From Phlegmacium glaucopus (lineage: Eukaryota > Basidiomycota > Agaricomycetes > Agaricales > Cortinariaceae): 44,761 nt of DNA. Shown here piece after piece: positions 31,534 to 43,370 of this stretch; the first letter of the stretch is position 1, and each line of letters starts with the position of its first letter. The stretch is from positions 315,851 to 360,611 of the forward strand of contig MU130566.1 in NCBI GenBank assembly GCA_015039465.1, in the 5' to 3' direction. The translations under genes and the position numbers were made by a program. A model generated the notes under the pieces. The model saw only the letters and a list, made by a program, of their open reading frames with translations, did no database searches and had not been told where the DNA came from.

Positions 31534-33630
31534 GGAGTGTGCTTACGTCGAGCATCTTTCACATTCGTTACCAGTGATACGATGAAAGATTTATAGACTT
31601 GTATTTATCTTGCAGTCATGCAATAGTGACTGACCTATAGAAGCTCACCGTACATGTAACATAGGTGATGAGTACATCGAAGGATATGCAAAGGCTGGGA
31701 TGATTGGTGGATTGATTGAAAAGAAATGGTACGAAAACTCACCTCCTCGGATATCGTATTACATGGTGGTTCCATTCAAGCTATTGTACGACTATAACCA
31801 AATCGAACATTCACTGATAGAATCAATACGACTACCCTTGTAGATATTGGGAGGTATGCCGGGCACCTGAGCAGAGACAGGGACATAATAGCCTGAGAGA
31901 AAAATAGCTACTTTTGTGGTAAAACTTCGGAGATTTACAGTGATTTCAAATATCACGGTTAATCTATTTATAAACTTTGATCAACAATTGATCCCATCGG
32001 GATCATAAGGCAAACTGCGTCAAGGATTTTAATTTACTGCTGCATGCTTTGTTCTCTAGGATCATCGTCGGCTGCCCAGGAGGTGTAACGTGACATTTAC
32101 CTGGCTTGGTGGTGCGGCCGTAGCGGATGTGGTATACGTCCCAACTCATTGACATCTGACAGCTTCTTTGACATTATATTGGCGTTTTCAACCCACCAGC
32201 ATTCGCGTTCTTTTGTTCGTCCATTGTCTTATAATCCCTACCGTAACTGAAATATTTTTCGACCAGTGCCATGATATTATCCAAATGTGGGTTTCCAGGT
32301 ACCTACTTCCCACCATCACTAAATCTATTTCCTGCTACTTCTACATTGGCAGTGTCTCAAACGCGCTTATGACATCCCTAAATTCTCGCAGTATGGGAGG
32401 GGCGGAATACAACGAGGCGTGGAACAGTATCGGCGCTGTGTCGTCGTCTCAGGGCTTTGAGCATTCCTGTGTGTCGCTGCGCATTATTCATGTTTCAACC
32501 GACGTCGAAGTATCCGGCGTGCACGCCGAACACAAAAAACAAATTCAGTAATTCCTTAGAGCTTATCAATTAGCATTTACAATATTCTATGTCCAGAATT
32601 ACGAAGAGCGGGAGCAACATTCGGCAGCGTATCGTTAAGATGTATAGGCATGAGACTATCTCCCATACTTCGTGATATTGAGGCAAATAGTTTAGTACAA
32701 ATATCATAGCAGTTAGTCTTGAGTTAGTCTTCAGCCTATGATAGATAATGTTCATGACAAATCGATCAAACCTTGAAGTTGATGATAAGTCGATCAACTT
32801 AATATGTATTATGGAGGTAGCAGTGACTTATATTCTTCTATCATAAGTTAGGCTCAATCAAATCCCCTCTCAGAATGTGAGAGGGTAGGTAAGGGTAGAC
32901 CGTCCACGCGTGGACGATCTTGGTACGAGACTATACCATAAGTAGTGTCTAAGGCTTGTAGGCTCATTAGAGTCTTTTAGAGTAGACATCAATTTGTTGG
33001 AAGACCCCGGGCAATAGGCCAAGAGGCTCTGAGATTTCAAAAAAATTTCCAGACAGGGCGCAACTTGGCAATTCAGTGTGATTCTTGTCCGGACTTGCAC
33101 TTACTACTTAGGTTCCCGAAATTTTCCGAAAAATGTCTGGGTTGTTGACTTGGCTACTTTTCGGCCCAATTTTATCCACATCGGTAGATCAGGTCTCCTA
33201 GCTCGAAGAGGTCTGTACTGCTCTCGCCCGCTTCGAAAAGGCACAATTCTGGCTTAGACTGAGTGCATCCTATCGTCTACGAGTAAACGGAACTATTTTA
33301 TCAATCATCCCCTTCAAGATTTACGCCCCGCTTTCGAAACAATTTGATAGCAGCCTTGAACTATAACTCACCGTCCTGGAAATCGCGGAAATGTGACAGG
33401 TCCAGTTGTGAAAGTTCAATAGACAGTCCTTGAGCTTGGGGATCAGAGATCTTGGAATCAAGTAGACAAAGGAATTGTGTTGAAGGTGCTAGTAGGTATT
33501 GCTTTGTTTTGAAAGATTGAAGTCGTCTGGCAAACAGGGCGAATAACATACAGAAAAGGCAAAGGGGGAATCAAATCAGTAGCTTGTCAAGCATTCATAC
33601 GCTCGACAGACTACACCATATTATAGATAC
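31534..33630. other. Intergenic between D1 and A2, no supportable gene
   Basis: A frame at 32168-32551 (plus) starts with TTG and shows no motif or splice support. Bases 33180-33560 have short minus-strand frames with equally poor support. No terminal repeats were found. The corresponding interval in unit 3 (40692-41050) is far shorter, so extra DNA has been gained here or lost there. Confidence 0.45.
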
Positions 33631-33639
33631 TCGGATCCT

Positions 33640-35190
33640 AAAACGGATAGGCAACTAACCCATCCTAAATTCCCCAAACTTGTCTGGACTCCGGCACTGG
33701 CTGCCCAAAAAATTTCGGGATTGTTCTCATTCGAGAGTTCGACAGTTGCAGGTGATAGAGTAGCAGAGCTGACACCATCAGTCTGCATAGGTATAGTGGT
33801 AGATATAACAGCCGAATGATATGCGTGAGTAGATTCGTCCGTCTGAACAGATACATCCCAACACAACCGCGCCAACGCCAACGCCACCTGCACCACCCTG
33901 CCCCAAAGCCCCACCCTCAATCTCAATCCCATCCAAATCCTGCTCTCCTGCCAAACCCTCCAACCTCCCGATAATCTCCTACAAAGCATCTTTCAATCCT
34001 AAAAACCTCGCTTTGAATTCCCGGAATCGATCCTTCAATTGTTGAGCTTCAGATTCACCATCAGCACCAAGAGCAACAGCGGCACCATCGATCATGAATA
34101 CCGACGGACCATACAGAGTAGCCGGAGCCGATGGAATTGGAGAAGATAATGAGGACAATGAAGATGACGATGACCAGGAAAAGAGGCAGCAATCAACGAA
34201 TTGCCCATCAGCACGCGTTTGGGATCCGCCATGACAAGAGGTTCGGATTGAAGTGCTTTCGCATACATGACATTTAGATTCGGAACTTGATTATGAGGTG
34301 GACCGGGAGGCGGATTGGGGATGGCAGCAGGAACGGTAGGAGTAGTAGTAGTAGTCGTCATCTCATCTTGTTCATCTCCTCCATCGCCGTCGCCGTTGTC
34401 ACCGTAAATGTTCGTAGTACTATTCGAAACGGGAACGGGCCATGGCTTTTCTTCCCCTTCCTCTTCGTCTTCACATCTTTGTCTTCTTCCTTCTCTCTTT
34501 TAGTACAACCCGCATCATCATCTGCCCCTGGTGCGCTTGCGGTTGCAATTCAAATTTCCGAGAATCCCAGTTGAGCCTGTCGTTGTGCTCGTAGCATATC
34601 CATAAACCTCGAAACCTCATCCTTGATTTCCGAGTTGTAGAGGCGGAATCGGGTTGTTTCCCCTTCGACTTTGATGAAATGGAGGTTGAAGTTGGGTTTG
34701 ATAGTGGTATCGATTTCCCCTTTCGAGGGATCGTGTCAGCGACCGCGTACAAAGCGAAATCAGGGGTATATAAGCTTACCTGTGATGAAGACGTGCATGA
34801 AAGAGGTATAACGTTGGGAGCGTTTTCATCGGAACTGTTAATTTGCGCGAGGTGGAAGACGAGGGGTCATTTGTTTCGTCTCTAACTGCTTCCCAATGTT
34901 GACTTTTTTTTAAAGACAAAGTGCGAGTAGTTGTTTCCCATTGATATTTGGCGATGAACATCAGAGGAAGGCGATATCCATGTGGTCAAGTGGTGATAAC
35001 CCCATCTTCTGTTCTGACATAGACGAAAGGAGCAGAAGGGTTATAATCTCGTGGGGGGATTGTGAAAGCCTTTGAGCAGAGATAGCTTAGCAGTTCGTCA
35101 TCTGACCATTCCTTTGTGCAACGGACGTAGGACCAATCGAGTTCAAGGTCTGAGTCTACTTGGTTGATATTTGATACAGCCAATTGCAGG
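33640..35190 (-). pseudogene. Family A gene, copy 2 (exon structure unresolved)
   Basis: Best preserved pieces, in transcription order: LDWSYVRCTKEWSDDELLSYLCSKAFTIPPRDYNPS (about 35150-35030); a piece ending ARLHHR at donor GTAAGC (about 34780); and a long open stretch after acceptor TCGAAAG (about 34735-34550) running through EIDTTIKPNFNLHFIKVEGE, TTRFRLYNSEIKDEVSRF and MDMLRAQRQAQLGFSEI to TGA at 34550-34552. Further downstream are a Ser/Pro-rich piece (34361-34092) and a DVSVQTDESTHAYHSAV piece (about 33860-33740), also present in copy 3, so another exon set or a neighbouring gene may follow. The segment GLENGWRCIMFDRLLT of copy 3 is missing. No known domain. It may be a live gene with exons I could not place. 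Confidence 0.4.
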
Positions 35191-35375
35191 GCGGGAATTG
35201 AAAATCGTGTGACGTATCTAATACCGTGACATTATTCAAATTGTATGTTGCAAGCGAACGATGTCCATGCCGCCACTCACGTTTGCACATGGGTGGGGTT
35301 GCGCTTAGTCGAGCGGCTCGAGCTGCCTAGCGAACGACTACTTGCGTCCCTGGTGACGTTCTCACGCCTCACCAG

Positions 35376-35384
35376 TATAAAAAA
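35376..35384 (+). promoter_or_regulatory. TATA box of gene S2
   Basis: TATAAAAAA lies about 55 bp upstream of the intron that precedes the ATG. Identical in S3 (43253-43261); mutated to TACAAAAAA before the broken S1. Confidence 0.65.
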
Positions 35385-35499
35385 CGCGTCAATATCCCTG
35401 ATAAAGTTTTCAAGCTGGTCCTTCATTCCCCTTCGTTCAGGTAAAGTAAAGTTTATCATTATTATTCTGGTAATAGATTCACTCACAAAAAATTTTCAG

Positions 35500-35877
35500 A
35501 TGCTTATTATTCCATCTCTCGCAGTCGTATATTTCTTTGCACAGCTCACCGTGTTCGCTGTACCTGTCCCATTCTATCATGGTGTATCGTTCCAGCCCCC
35601 TGCGCCCTCATTGACCTACGAAGCTACCCCAGTTCTCGACACTCGTGGCTGGGTTAGCCATATCACTAAGGTAGCGGGAGCTCTAGCAGGTTATTCTCCG
35701 AGTCGTACGTCAACATTGTTTACTTGATTTCAGTGTATCTGTTGGCTAATGTCCTATCCGCCCCCAGATCCGTGGGCATCAGGACCAATGTCGTCGCCTG
35801 TACCAGCACGGCCTAAACCACTGCCGGCGCTTATTCCGCAGGGGATGGTCCCAGTGTTCCCGGACTATGGGACCTGA
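35500..35877 (+). CDS. Small secreted proline-rich protein, family S copy 2
   Basis: Two coding exons, 35500-35704 and 35768-35877, encode 104 residues. A leader intron (35441-35499) ends with TTTTCAG directly against the ATG, so its splicing decides the 5' end of the coding region. The N-terminus MLIIPSLAVVYFFAQLTVFA is a signal peptide. The mature part is proline-rich (VPVPFYHGVSFQPPAPS, VPARPKPLPALIPQ), with one short amphipathic stretch (GWVSHITKVAGALAGY) between. It has no cysteines and no dibasic Kex2 sites, and ends PVFPDYGT. No known family. Copy 3 differs by only three residues in the first exon; copy 1 is broken. Gene C2 lies convergent, about 190 bp downstream. It could be a secreted effector-like or cell-wall peptide, but there is no direct evidence. 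Confidence 0.75.
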
Positions 35878-36063
35878 GGGTTATGATCCACACGACACGC
35901 ATGGTACAATAATTGTGGTTGGAAAAAGCTCTGGGTGGTCGCCGCCTCCGTCGCCGTGAGTTCGGAAGAGTCGAGGTCAACTGCACTGTAGGCGTTGGAG
36001 GAATAAATCTGGTTACTGTTTGAAATGTTCGTGAATAGTTTCGGTACTCGGTGCGTGCTGCTT

Positions 36064-36940
36064 TCAAAGGGTCAGTACGATATTGGAGGCATTCAGGGGT
36101 TCGGGACAACCGTCTGATACCATATATCCGAAAAGTCGACAATTACCTCCGAACCGTTTGGTGCACACTGCAATTTCCATGTAAGTATCTGGATGGCGGA
36201 TCCGGCCTCCGAGATCCCTGGCTGACCTGTCGTCGTGCTCGTAGTATACCTCGAACACTCGTACTCGATTTCTGAGCTTGGATAGACCACGCTAGAATCA
36301 ACACTTCTGGTGGTAACCTCTCCACCTCTGTCAGTCACAAGAGACGAAAATGGGGAAGCATTTAGGGCTAACAAATATTGACTCTTGGTCCACTGAAGCT
36401 GTCGTTCGAAGTAAGCCTCCTCGTCTTCAAGTTGGACATTTTGACAAAAGATACAGGTAGTTGTGGCAGTGTTGTTGAAACCCATGGCATCCACGAAATC
36501 CACGAATCGTGGATACACACCACAAGTTATGGTTGTGGTATTGCTGTATATAGGAGATACATGAAGCCTGAATCATAAGGTACTGAGCATCGAAATTTTC
36601 ATCAGTCTATTTCAAATCTGCATGTAAGCTTGAGTTATATCACCTTCATTGCGTTCATCAACACCACCGCTCACCGTCAAACCAATTTATGAAATTCCAT
36701 CTCATTTGCGAGATTGCGCATCACCAAGTCCTTCCACAAATTCATCGCAAATGCATTGTCAAAGTCAAAAAGGTCACGGAGAGGGGTGTTTGGATTGATC
36801 TTGGTTGGTGGAGTCCTCACCATATCGTCACCTCCTTCATTTCCTGCTTCCTCAGTAGCATGAGCGAGGATTGTGGAAAAGGTTGTTATTGTGACATTAC
36901 AGGTTGTGGATATATCTAAGGTTTGTATAATATGCTCCAC
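36064..36940 (-). CDS. Family C gene, copy 2 (unknown function; possible frameshift)
   Basis: An upstream open piece (36940-36677) has MEHIIQTLDISTT, NTPLRDLFDFDNAFAMNLWKDL and VMRNLANEMEFHK. A second piece (36518 to about 36260) has MYPRFVDFVDAMGF, CIFCQ, LEDEEAYFERQLQWTKSQYLLALN, ASPFSSLVTDRGGEVTTR and SSVVYPSSEIEYE. A third (to 36064) has YYEHDDRSARDLGGRI, VCTKRFGGNCRLFGYMVSDG and ends NIVLTL. Copy 3 reads the second and third pieces in one frame; here 2 extra nt near 36252 break the frame. How the first piece splices to the second is unclear. The SPFSSL...SSVVYP...EIEYE stretch aligns with family A. No known domain. Confidence 0.45.
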
Positions 36941-37442
36941 CTTTACATCCGAGTCTTGTCCGAGTCATTTTTGTTTTGATTTTGATTGACATTAGGGCGG
37001 TGTTTTTCCCTTTGGATGTGTAGTGAGGTTTCGTTCTAATCGTTCCTTCACCAATCCATGGGCCATATCGGACATTTTCATCTCGCAGATGCATCCTCAG
37101 CTTGAATGACGTTAGAATCTTAGATTCTGACTCGCATTTATGCCTTTTCCGCGATTTTACACGTTGTCAACCTGTCAACGAATAGGAGGGGCTTCTAGAA
37201 TTAAAAGCACTCTCACCCGCCCACAGACAGCCATCAAAAATGCACATCTCGACGATGAAGGGTATGTCTCTCGTGGCGACCCACTCGGATGGCTGCGGTG
37301 AGTTTCTATTTGTGGTTCCGGGATTCCATCAGGTGGGCGCTTTGTATACTAATATGGATCGCGATTGGCTGGTATTGATACTGCAGTGGCAGTGTCCAAA
37401 TCTGGTCACAGTGGTCTGTGGTCGGTCGTGGGGGAATATTGC

Positions 37443-37985
37443 ATGACTCTAAGGTTGGCGGGACGTCCACGGTTCATTTGTACTTTGATCTTCGAAGCCC
37501 ATTGTTTGGCATCAGCGCGTGAACTTCTCATCAGCATGAATCATTGTCAACGAAGATGGTCATCGTCTGGGGCTGCTGGACATGAGGCAACCACCAGCCT
37601 GAGGCTGTACATGACCCTGGTGTATTGATCTGATGTTTAAATGGCTGGTTAGTTTTTATGGACAGTTCTGTGTGAGGGCTGCCACCATCAATAACACTAC
37701 TTTGAACTTTCGGAAATGACATATATATTCGGAATGGCGAAACATAGTGTTATCTTATTGAGTGCAAGGGTGACAAGGGAGGCATATATTATAATTGGTA
37801 GCCCTTCTCAACATGAGTACAGGCTGGTCTATTTTCAGTGCGATGGCAGCAATACTTTGTCGATATGCACAGTAAGTACTAATATCGTCACATAATTCAA
37901 GTTATTAATCGCGTGACCGATGATGGAAGGGCAAAGGGCAAAGTGCAAATTCTACCGTGGACGTCCCGCCAACGGTAATGACTCT
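37443..37985. mobile_element. 527-bp MITE-like element with 8-bp direct repeat
   Basis: GTTGGCGGGACGTCCACGG (37454-37472) is repeated exactly, inverted, at 37955-37973. The octamer ATGACTCT flanks the pair at 37443-37450 and 37978-37985. An 8-bp duplication with about 20-bp inverted ends fits a non-autonomous hAT- or P-like element; a 9-bp variant would suggest MULE. There is no coding capacity for a transposase. Confidence 0.75.
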
Positions 37986-38070
37986 CATTAGATTTGTCAT
38001 TCTGCTTCGCTGTCAATACTCGGATTCAAAATCTTGCAACACAGCCTCTGGAACCTTAAATAAGGACCCA

Positions 38071-38260
38071 GGGCAAAGCAGAAAAGGCCAGATCTCTCAA
38101 TCCGGACAGGATTGGACGAATTTTGGGTAAAAAAAAAACCCCCCTTTTTGAAGCGCGATGTTCTGAAACGTTCAAATCCGAGGTCATCGAGCGTGGGAAC
38201 TTCTTTTTTGTCCGGACACAAACCCCAATTTCGGGATACGGCCTTTTCTGCTATTGCCCT
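38071..38260. mobile_element. ~190-bp inverted-repeat element
   Basis: GGGCAAAGCAGAAAAGGCC at the left matches the reverse complement of GGCCTTTTCTGCTATTGCCC at the right with one indel. Further inside, TCCGGACA words are also inverted. No target duplication is clear, so the borders are approximate. It looks like a short MITE. Confidence 0.6.
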
Positions 38261-38973
38261 CCTGATGACATGTGAATGGCATGTGTCATTGATCAGCTGG
38301 CGCCTCACCTTAAACGCCGGACATCAGTCCTTGGCGGAGCTCACTATTGTTGTCCTAGTTTGCCATATGAAGGCTACAACTTAAATAACGCAAGAAAGCC
38401 GGCCGGAACGATGGTAGCAGATGGTAGCGCATTGACGGATCTCGCATTACTTACCCGAGATTACCCGCCTGATAGCGGCTATTTGGGACGCTTCAGTTAC
38501 CAAATTAGATTGAACCTCAGACGCACTCTACTTCGTTTTAGAGGTTTGGAAACTCTCGAAGACGATTTCAACTTCGAGGGTTTTGTTAAGTGACCACAAT
38601 CGACACGCAACACACTCAGGCACACCGTCACGATGTGACGGACGATGTTGCTGATCTATCAACTCCAGCTTGCGCTCAACACAAAATCTGTGCTTTGCAG
38701 CGGCGCTTCCTTCCCAGCACCGGTTGATTTACAGATCACCTTGGCACTGTAAAACACTCGTAAAACTTGAAGACTATCCTTACTCACAGTCTTTATGTAA
38801 GCTGGACAAGCGTACCTTGATATTTGAATTGGTCGGAGTCTGAAATGACGCAGTAGGATCTGAGGCCTGAGGATCTGTGATCCTACTCTGTATATAAGGC
38901 TTTCATCAAAAAACAACACCGTTGTTTACCCAGAATCTCACGGGCAGGCCTGGTGTTACTCAATGCAGCAACC

Positions 38974-40691
38974 GTGCAAAGAACTCTTGAAATCATTGAC
39001 ATGAACATCCTACCAGTGACTATTTCGCCCTCAGGCTACTATGTCCCAGTCTCCGCTCAGGAGCCAGTATATCTTCCAATATTTATAAGGGTACACCTAC
39101 GACTTGAAGGAAGTTGCCATTCGCAATTTTCATTCCAAATTCTACTATAGGAGTTGTACAGCTTGAATGAATTACCATGCAATATGGCGATACCCATCCG
39201 AGGAGTCTGTTTTAAAACACACTGTGAGTCTTATTATCTCTCCTTTCGATCAACCCACCAATTCACCCCAGCCTTTGTATATCTTGGGCATCCTCTGATG
39301 GCTCGAGCCACCAATAATTATCAATGCGTCTCGATGCGAGTCACGTGATCTTGCCATTCTGGATGATGTTTAACCTTGTTGTTTGTTGCTAATTAGTTGG
39401 TTGGACTACGAAGCTAATTGTACCACCGTCTGCTATGTCCAAGTGTGAGCTGTAACTCTTACTCTTGTCCCACGTTTCCTCATTCATTTAGTTTGGCCCC
39501 CATTTCATCGTTTACCTGGGTTCCTCTCGATCATTATTTGGATAGAGAGGTATTGTTATTCTATATCTCCGGCAATATTCATTGAACACATATGTATTCA
39601 GGCTGGCAACAATATAAACATTACCTTGGCTAAGACTACAGGTACGTTCTCTGGACAAATTATTCTACATTCACTGATATTAGCCTTAGATTATATCAAA
39701 TTAGCTGCCGTCATTGGGGGAGTAGTCTTCCTCACAATCGTTGCCGGCCTCATACTCCGTCGCTGGAAGAAGCAGTCCACATATCCTTCTCCTTACGATC
39801 TTGTTTCATCACCGGAAGTTCAGATGAGTTATGTTGACCACATTATTCCAACATCAATGACTCCTGAAAAGATCTCTGTGAGTCCGATTGTACACTATTT
39901 ATTTTCACCATCCTGATTGTTTCTTATAGAATGTCACGGTAGGGGAGGCAAGTTTGCAAGGGGATGAATCAACGGGGTCTGTTAGCAGGAGCTCTAATAG
40001 TGAGGTAAAGAGGAATCCCTCAAGGTCAACAAAGAGACGGCCAGTGGCTATGCACCCCATCCTATTGGTTAAGGAGACAGAGGACAGATCGACGGAAGAG
40101 GAAGATGATTATGCACCTCAACCTCCGAGAGCGAATCGCAAGGTCAAGCGCAGGTCTCAGAGACCGTCAGATCGTGTACCTCATGATCTGGATAACTCGA
40201 TGGCACATATTCAAGGCCTCAGCAACGCATCAAACTCACCTATAGGCTTACCAGGCGGGCACTTCCCACATCATGCCTCATATTGTCCGATATGTGAGCA
40301 TCCTTTTTCACGTCCCTGTGGAAGCCTCGACGGGAGCTCATCAGACTCGTATAACGATCTAGGTTTACCCATGTACATGACAAACCCACTCCTCGTCCCT
40401 CATTGTAATCCATACCACCCAACGCATGTGCATCCCTACCCACTTCCTATGGGGCCTTATGGATGTACCATAGGTGGTCCAGGGACAAATGTGAATTCGG
40501 GAGTAGGCAATGTGACTCATATGACTATTTCAGGTTTTGGTAATAACAATTCCGTGAATCGTAAGTGATTTACACGGTTATGGGGCTGAGGACAGTGGTT
40601 GACCATTAATCTCACAGGCGCTCCTCGTACTCGTGCCCAGCGAACACCAGACAAAAACGAGAGCGAGGACTGCGGAGTGTGCTTACGTTGA
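38974..40691 (+). pseudogene. Single-pass membrane protein, family D copy 2 (start and stop changed)
   Basis: Paralogue of D1 with the same exon plan: exon 3 39397-39444, exon 4 39492-39549, exon 5 39602-39877, exon 6 39930-40560, exon 7 40618-40691. The start codon of D1 (ATG CAA AGA) is GTG CAA AGA here (38974); the next in-frame ATG (39001) would cut most of the signal peptide. The donor of intron 1 (GTACGT) and that of intron 2 (GTGAGT to GCGAGT) are altered. The stop TGA of D1 is TGC, adding six residues to a TGA at 40689-40691. The membrane span (VVFLTIVAGLILRRWKKQ), Cys cluster (YCPICEHPFSRPC) and tail stay open and conserved. Either a recent pseudogene or a gene with a new 5' end. Confidence 0.65.
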
Positions 40692-41049
40692 GCATGCATG
40701 TGAAATGCGTCACTGGTAATGCGATGAAAGATTTCTACGTATAATCAGACTGATATTTAGCTTGCAGTTACCCGTGATGGACTTACTTAGATTAGAAGCT
40801 TTGTTTGTGGCTGTACATCTTACCTTTTAGTTATCTTTTGTTTATTATATGTAGTGATGTTAACACCTCTTTTAAAAGTCCGACGTATTTGACGTCATGT
40901 GCCAAGATACCATATTCTCTCGCGAGTCGCATGCGTGCGCAGCCACCCTTCTCCGCCGTGCTCAAAATGTATCCTATCAAAAGCTCTACACAAGCCCGTC
41001 AACGATGGTTGAATGACTAGTGGTATTCATGAATTGATGGAAGGTTTCG

Positions 41050-43160
41050 TCATTTTGCAATTCTAGGGTGTTCTTGAAGGTGTAATATTTCCGAGATTGT
41101 TCTCATTCCAGAGTTCGTCTGTTGCAGGTGGTAGAGTAGCAGAGCTGACATCATCAGTCTGCACAGGTATGGTGGTAGATATAACAGCCGGACGATATGC
41201 GTGAGTAGGTTCATCCGTCTGCACAGATACATCCCTGAACACAACCAAAACGTCAATGTTTCGGCTCCAACCGCAGCGTCGACATAACCAGGGATAACAC
41301 CAAGCTCAGAAACTCCCATCGTCTCAACATCCAGATCACAAACCTCACTCTCTTTCTCTTTCTGCTTCCGCTTCTCATCCGTCTGAGACGACGCTGAGGA
41401 ACGAAACCCAGATGATGGCTTGAACCTCCATCTGCACCACCCTGCCCCAAATCCCCATCCAAATCCCGCTCTCCTTCCAAACATTCCAACCTCCTGATAA
41501 TCTCCTCCAAAGCATCTCTCGATTATAAAAACTTGGCTTTTAATTCCCGGAATCGATCCTTCAATTGTTGAGCTCCGGATTTACCGTCAACAGCAAGCGC
41601 AACAGCAACTCTATCGATCATAGATACCGCTGGACCATACAGAGTAGCCTGTGCCGATGGGGTTGGAGAAGAAGAGAACGAGGACCATGGCGATGCCGAT
41701 ACCGTTGACCAGGAAAGAGAAGAGGCAGGATGTATTGGGGGTAGCAGCAGGAACGGTAGGATTAGTAGTAGTCGTTATCTTGTCTTGTTCATCTCCTCTA
41801 TCGGCGTCGTCCATCGTCACCATAATTGTTCATAGTCCTATTTGAAGTGGGAGTGGGCCATGGCGCTTTGAATGATAGCGACGAGGATGGCCCCAAATCT
41901 TGTATACCAAAAGATTCCTCCGAGTCATTAACGCCCCCCTTCCTATTCAGTGTTCACCTTCACCTTTCTTTTTCTTCCCTTTCTTCACATCTTTGTCTTC
42001 TTTCTCTCTATTAGTACAACCCACATCCCTGCTCCTGCTCGATTGTGCGCTTGTGATTGCAATTCAAATTTCTGATAACCCTGGTTGACCTGTCGTCGTG
42101 CTCGTAGCATATCCGTAAAACTCGAAAATTTCATACTTGATTTCCAAATTTGGATAGACAACGCTAGAATTAAGAATGCTTTTGATGATAGCCTCTCCAG
42201 CCTCTGTTTCAGTCATATGAGACAGAAATGGAGAACGAGTAAATTCAAGTACTGGAGGTGGTACTGGAGCTGGAGGTCTTGCGCGCGGATCCGTGTTGAG
42301 GAAGAATAGAGACGTAGGCAGAATTCGAGAAGAGGTAGAAGCAATAGAGCTTGTAGAGGCAGATTCGGGGTTTTTGCCTTTCGACTTGGATGAAATGGAG
42401 GTTGAAGTTGGATTTGATAGCGAGATCGATTTTTCCTTTCGAGAGATCATGTCAGCAATCGCGTAGAAGGTAAAAATTGGGGGGGCATATAAGCTTACCT
42501 GTATATAATGTTGAGAGCATTTTCAACGAAACTGGTAATTTGGGCGAGGTAGAAGACGAGGGGTCGTTCATTGGATGGTCAAGGGGTGTTGCGGTTGGTG
42601 TTGGGTTCGGTGACGTGGGGATTGACATTGAAGAGCTGCCGGAAACCTTCTAACGCCCATCCTGGAATTATGGAATTATTTTCTTTTTAAAAAAGATGAA
42701 ATGTGAGGGAGGATGTGACTAACCGTGTTTGAGGATATCTCGCTCATACTCTTTAGAACTAAAGTGGGACAAGAAATATTCCAATTTCGCTGGCGAACTA
42801 ACTGGCCAGCTCTTGTAGGACCTAGTCAAAAGTCGGTCGAACATGATACATCGCCAGCCGTTCTCCAAGCCACTACTCTCAGTTCTAGCGCGCGCTTTCG
42901 AGAATAGAACATGAAGTCCATCGTCTGTTCCGACATAGACGAAAAGAGCAGAAGGGTTATAATCTCGTGGGGGGATTGTGAAGGCCTTTGAGCAGAGATA
43001 GCTTAGCCAACCGTGACGGGACCAATCGAGTTCTGATAGTTTGATACAGCCAATTGCAGGGCGAGAATTGAAAATCGTGTGACGTGTCCAATACTGTGAC
43101 ATTATTCAAATTGTATGCAAGCGAACGACCTCCACGCCGCCACCTGCCGCCACTCACGTT
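41050..43160 (-). pseudogene. Family A gene, copy 3 (exon structure unresolved)
   Basis: In transcription order: an open N-terminal piece (about 43102-42724) with LSYLCSKAFTIPPRDYNPSA, VLFSKARARTES, GLENGWRCIMFDRLLTRSYK and KEYERDILKHG, ending at donor GTTAGT; a piece 42661-42499 (WALEGFRQLFNVNPH; one TGA in that frame) ending at donor GTAAGC; an open Ser/Pro-rich piece 42450-42064 containing SPFLSHMTETEAGEAIIK and LNSSVVYPNLEIKYE; and downstream Gly/Ser-rich and DVSVQTDEPTHAYRPAV pieces (41510-41063). Compared with copies 1 and 2 there is a 22-nt loss before the 42499 donor and a 1-nt gain near 42125, so at least part is out of frame. No known domain. Confidence 0.4.
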
Positions 43161-43252
43161 TGCACATGGGTGGGGTTGCGCTTAGTCGAGCGGCTCGAGC
43201 CGCCTAGCGAACGACAACTTGCGTCCCTGGTGACGTTCTCACGCCTCACCAG

Positions 43253-43261
43253 TATAAAAAA
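43253..43261 (+). promoter_or_regulatory. TATA box of gene S3
   Basis: TATAAAAAA about 55 bp before the leader intron (43316-43370), as in S2. Confidence 0.65.
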
Positions 43262-43370
43262 CGCGTCAATCCCTGATAAATTATTCAAGCTGGTCCTTCA
43301 TTCCCCTTCGTTCAGGTAAAGTTGATCAGCTTTAATATGGCAACAGATTCACTCACAAAAAAAATTTCAG

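Larger units (their letters stand above)
35190..36940. repeat. Recent segmental duplication, first copy
   Basis: From about 35190 to 36940 the sequence matches 43070-44761 almost base for base (S gene, intergenic space and C gene), with a few small indels. The high identity includes introns and non-coding DNA, so the copying was recent. The second copy runs off the window at its right edge. Confidence 0.85.
36941..38940. other. Intergenic with two small transposon-like repeats
   Basis: No convincing gene. Frames at 37240-37446 (plus) and 38276-38593 (plus) have no motif or homologue in the other units. Two inverted-repeat elements (37451-37977 and 38071-38260) account for part of the stretch. 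Confidence 0.45.

Noticed and set aside
32168..32551. A 127-codon plus-strand frame as a gene
   Set aside because: It begins with TTG, has no motif, no splice support and no counterpart in the sister unit.
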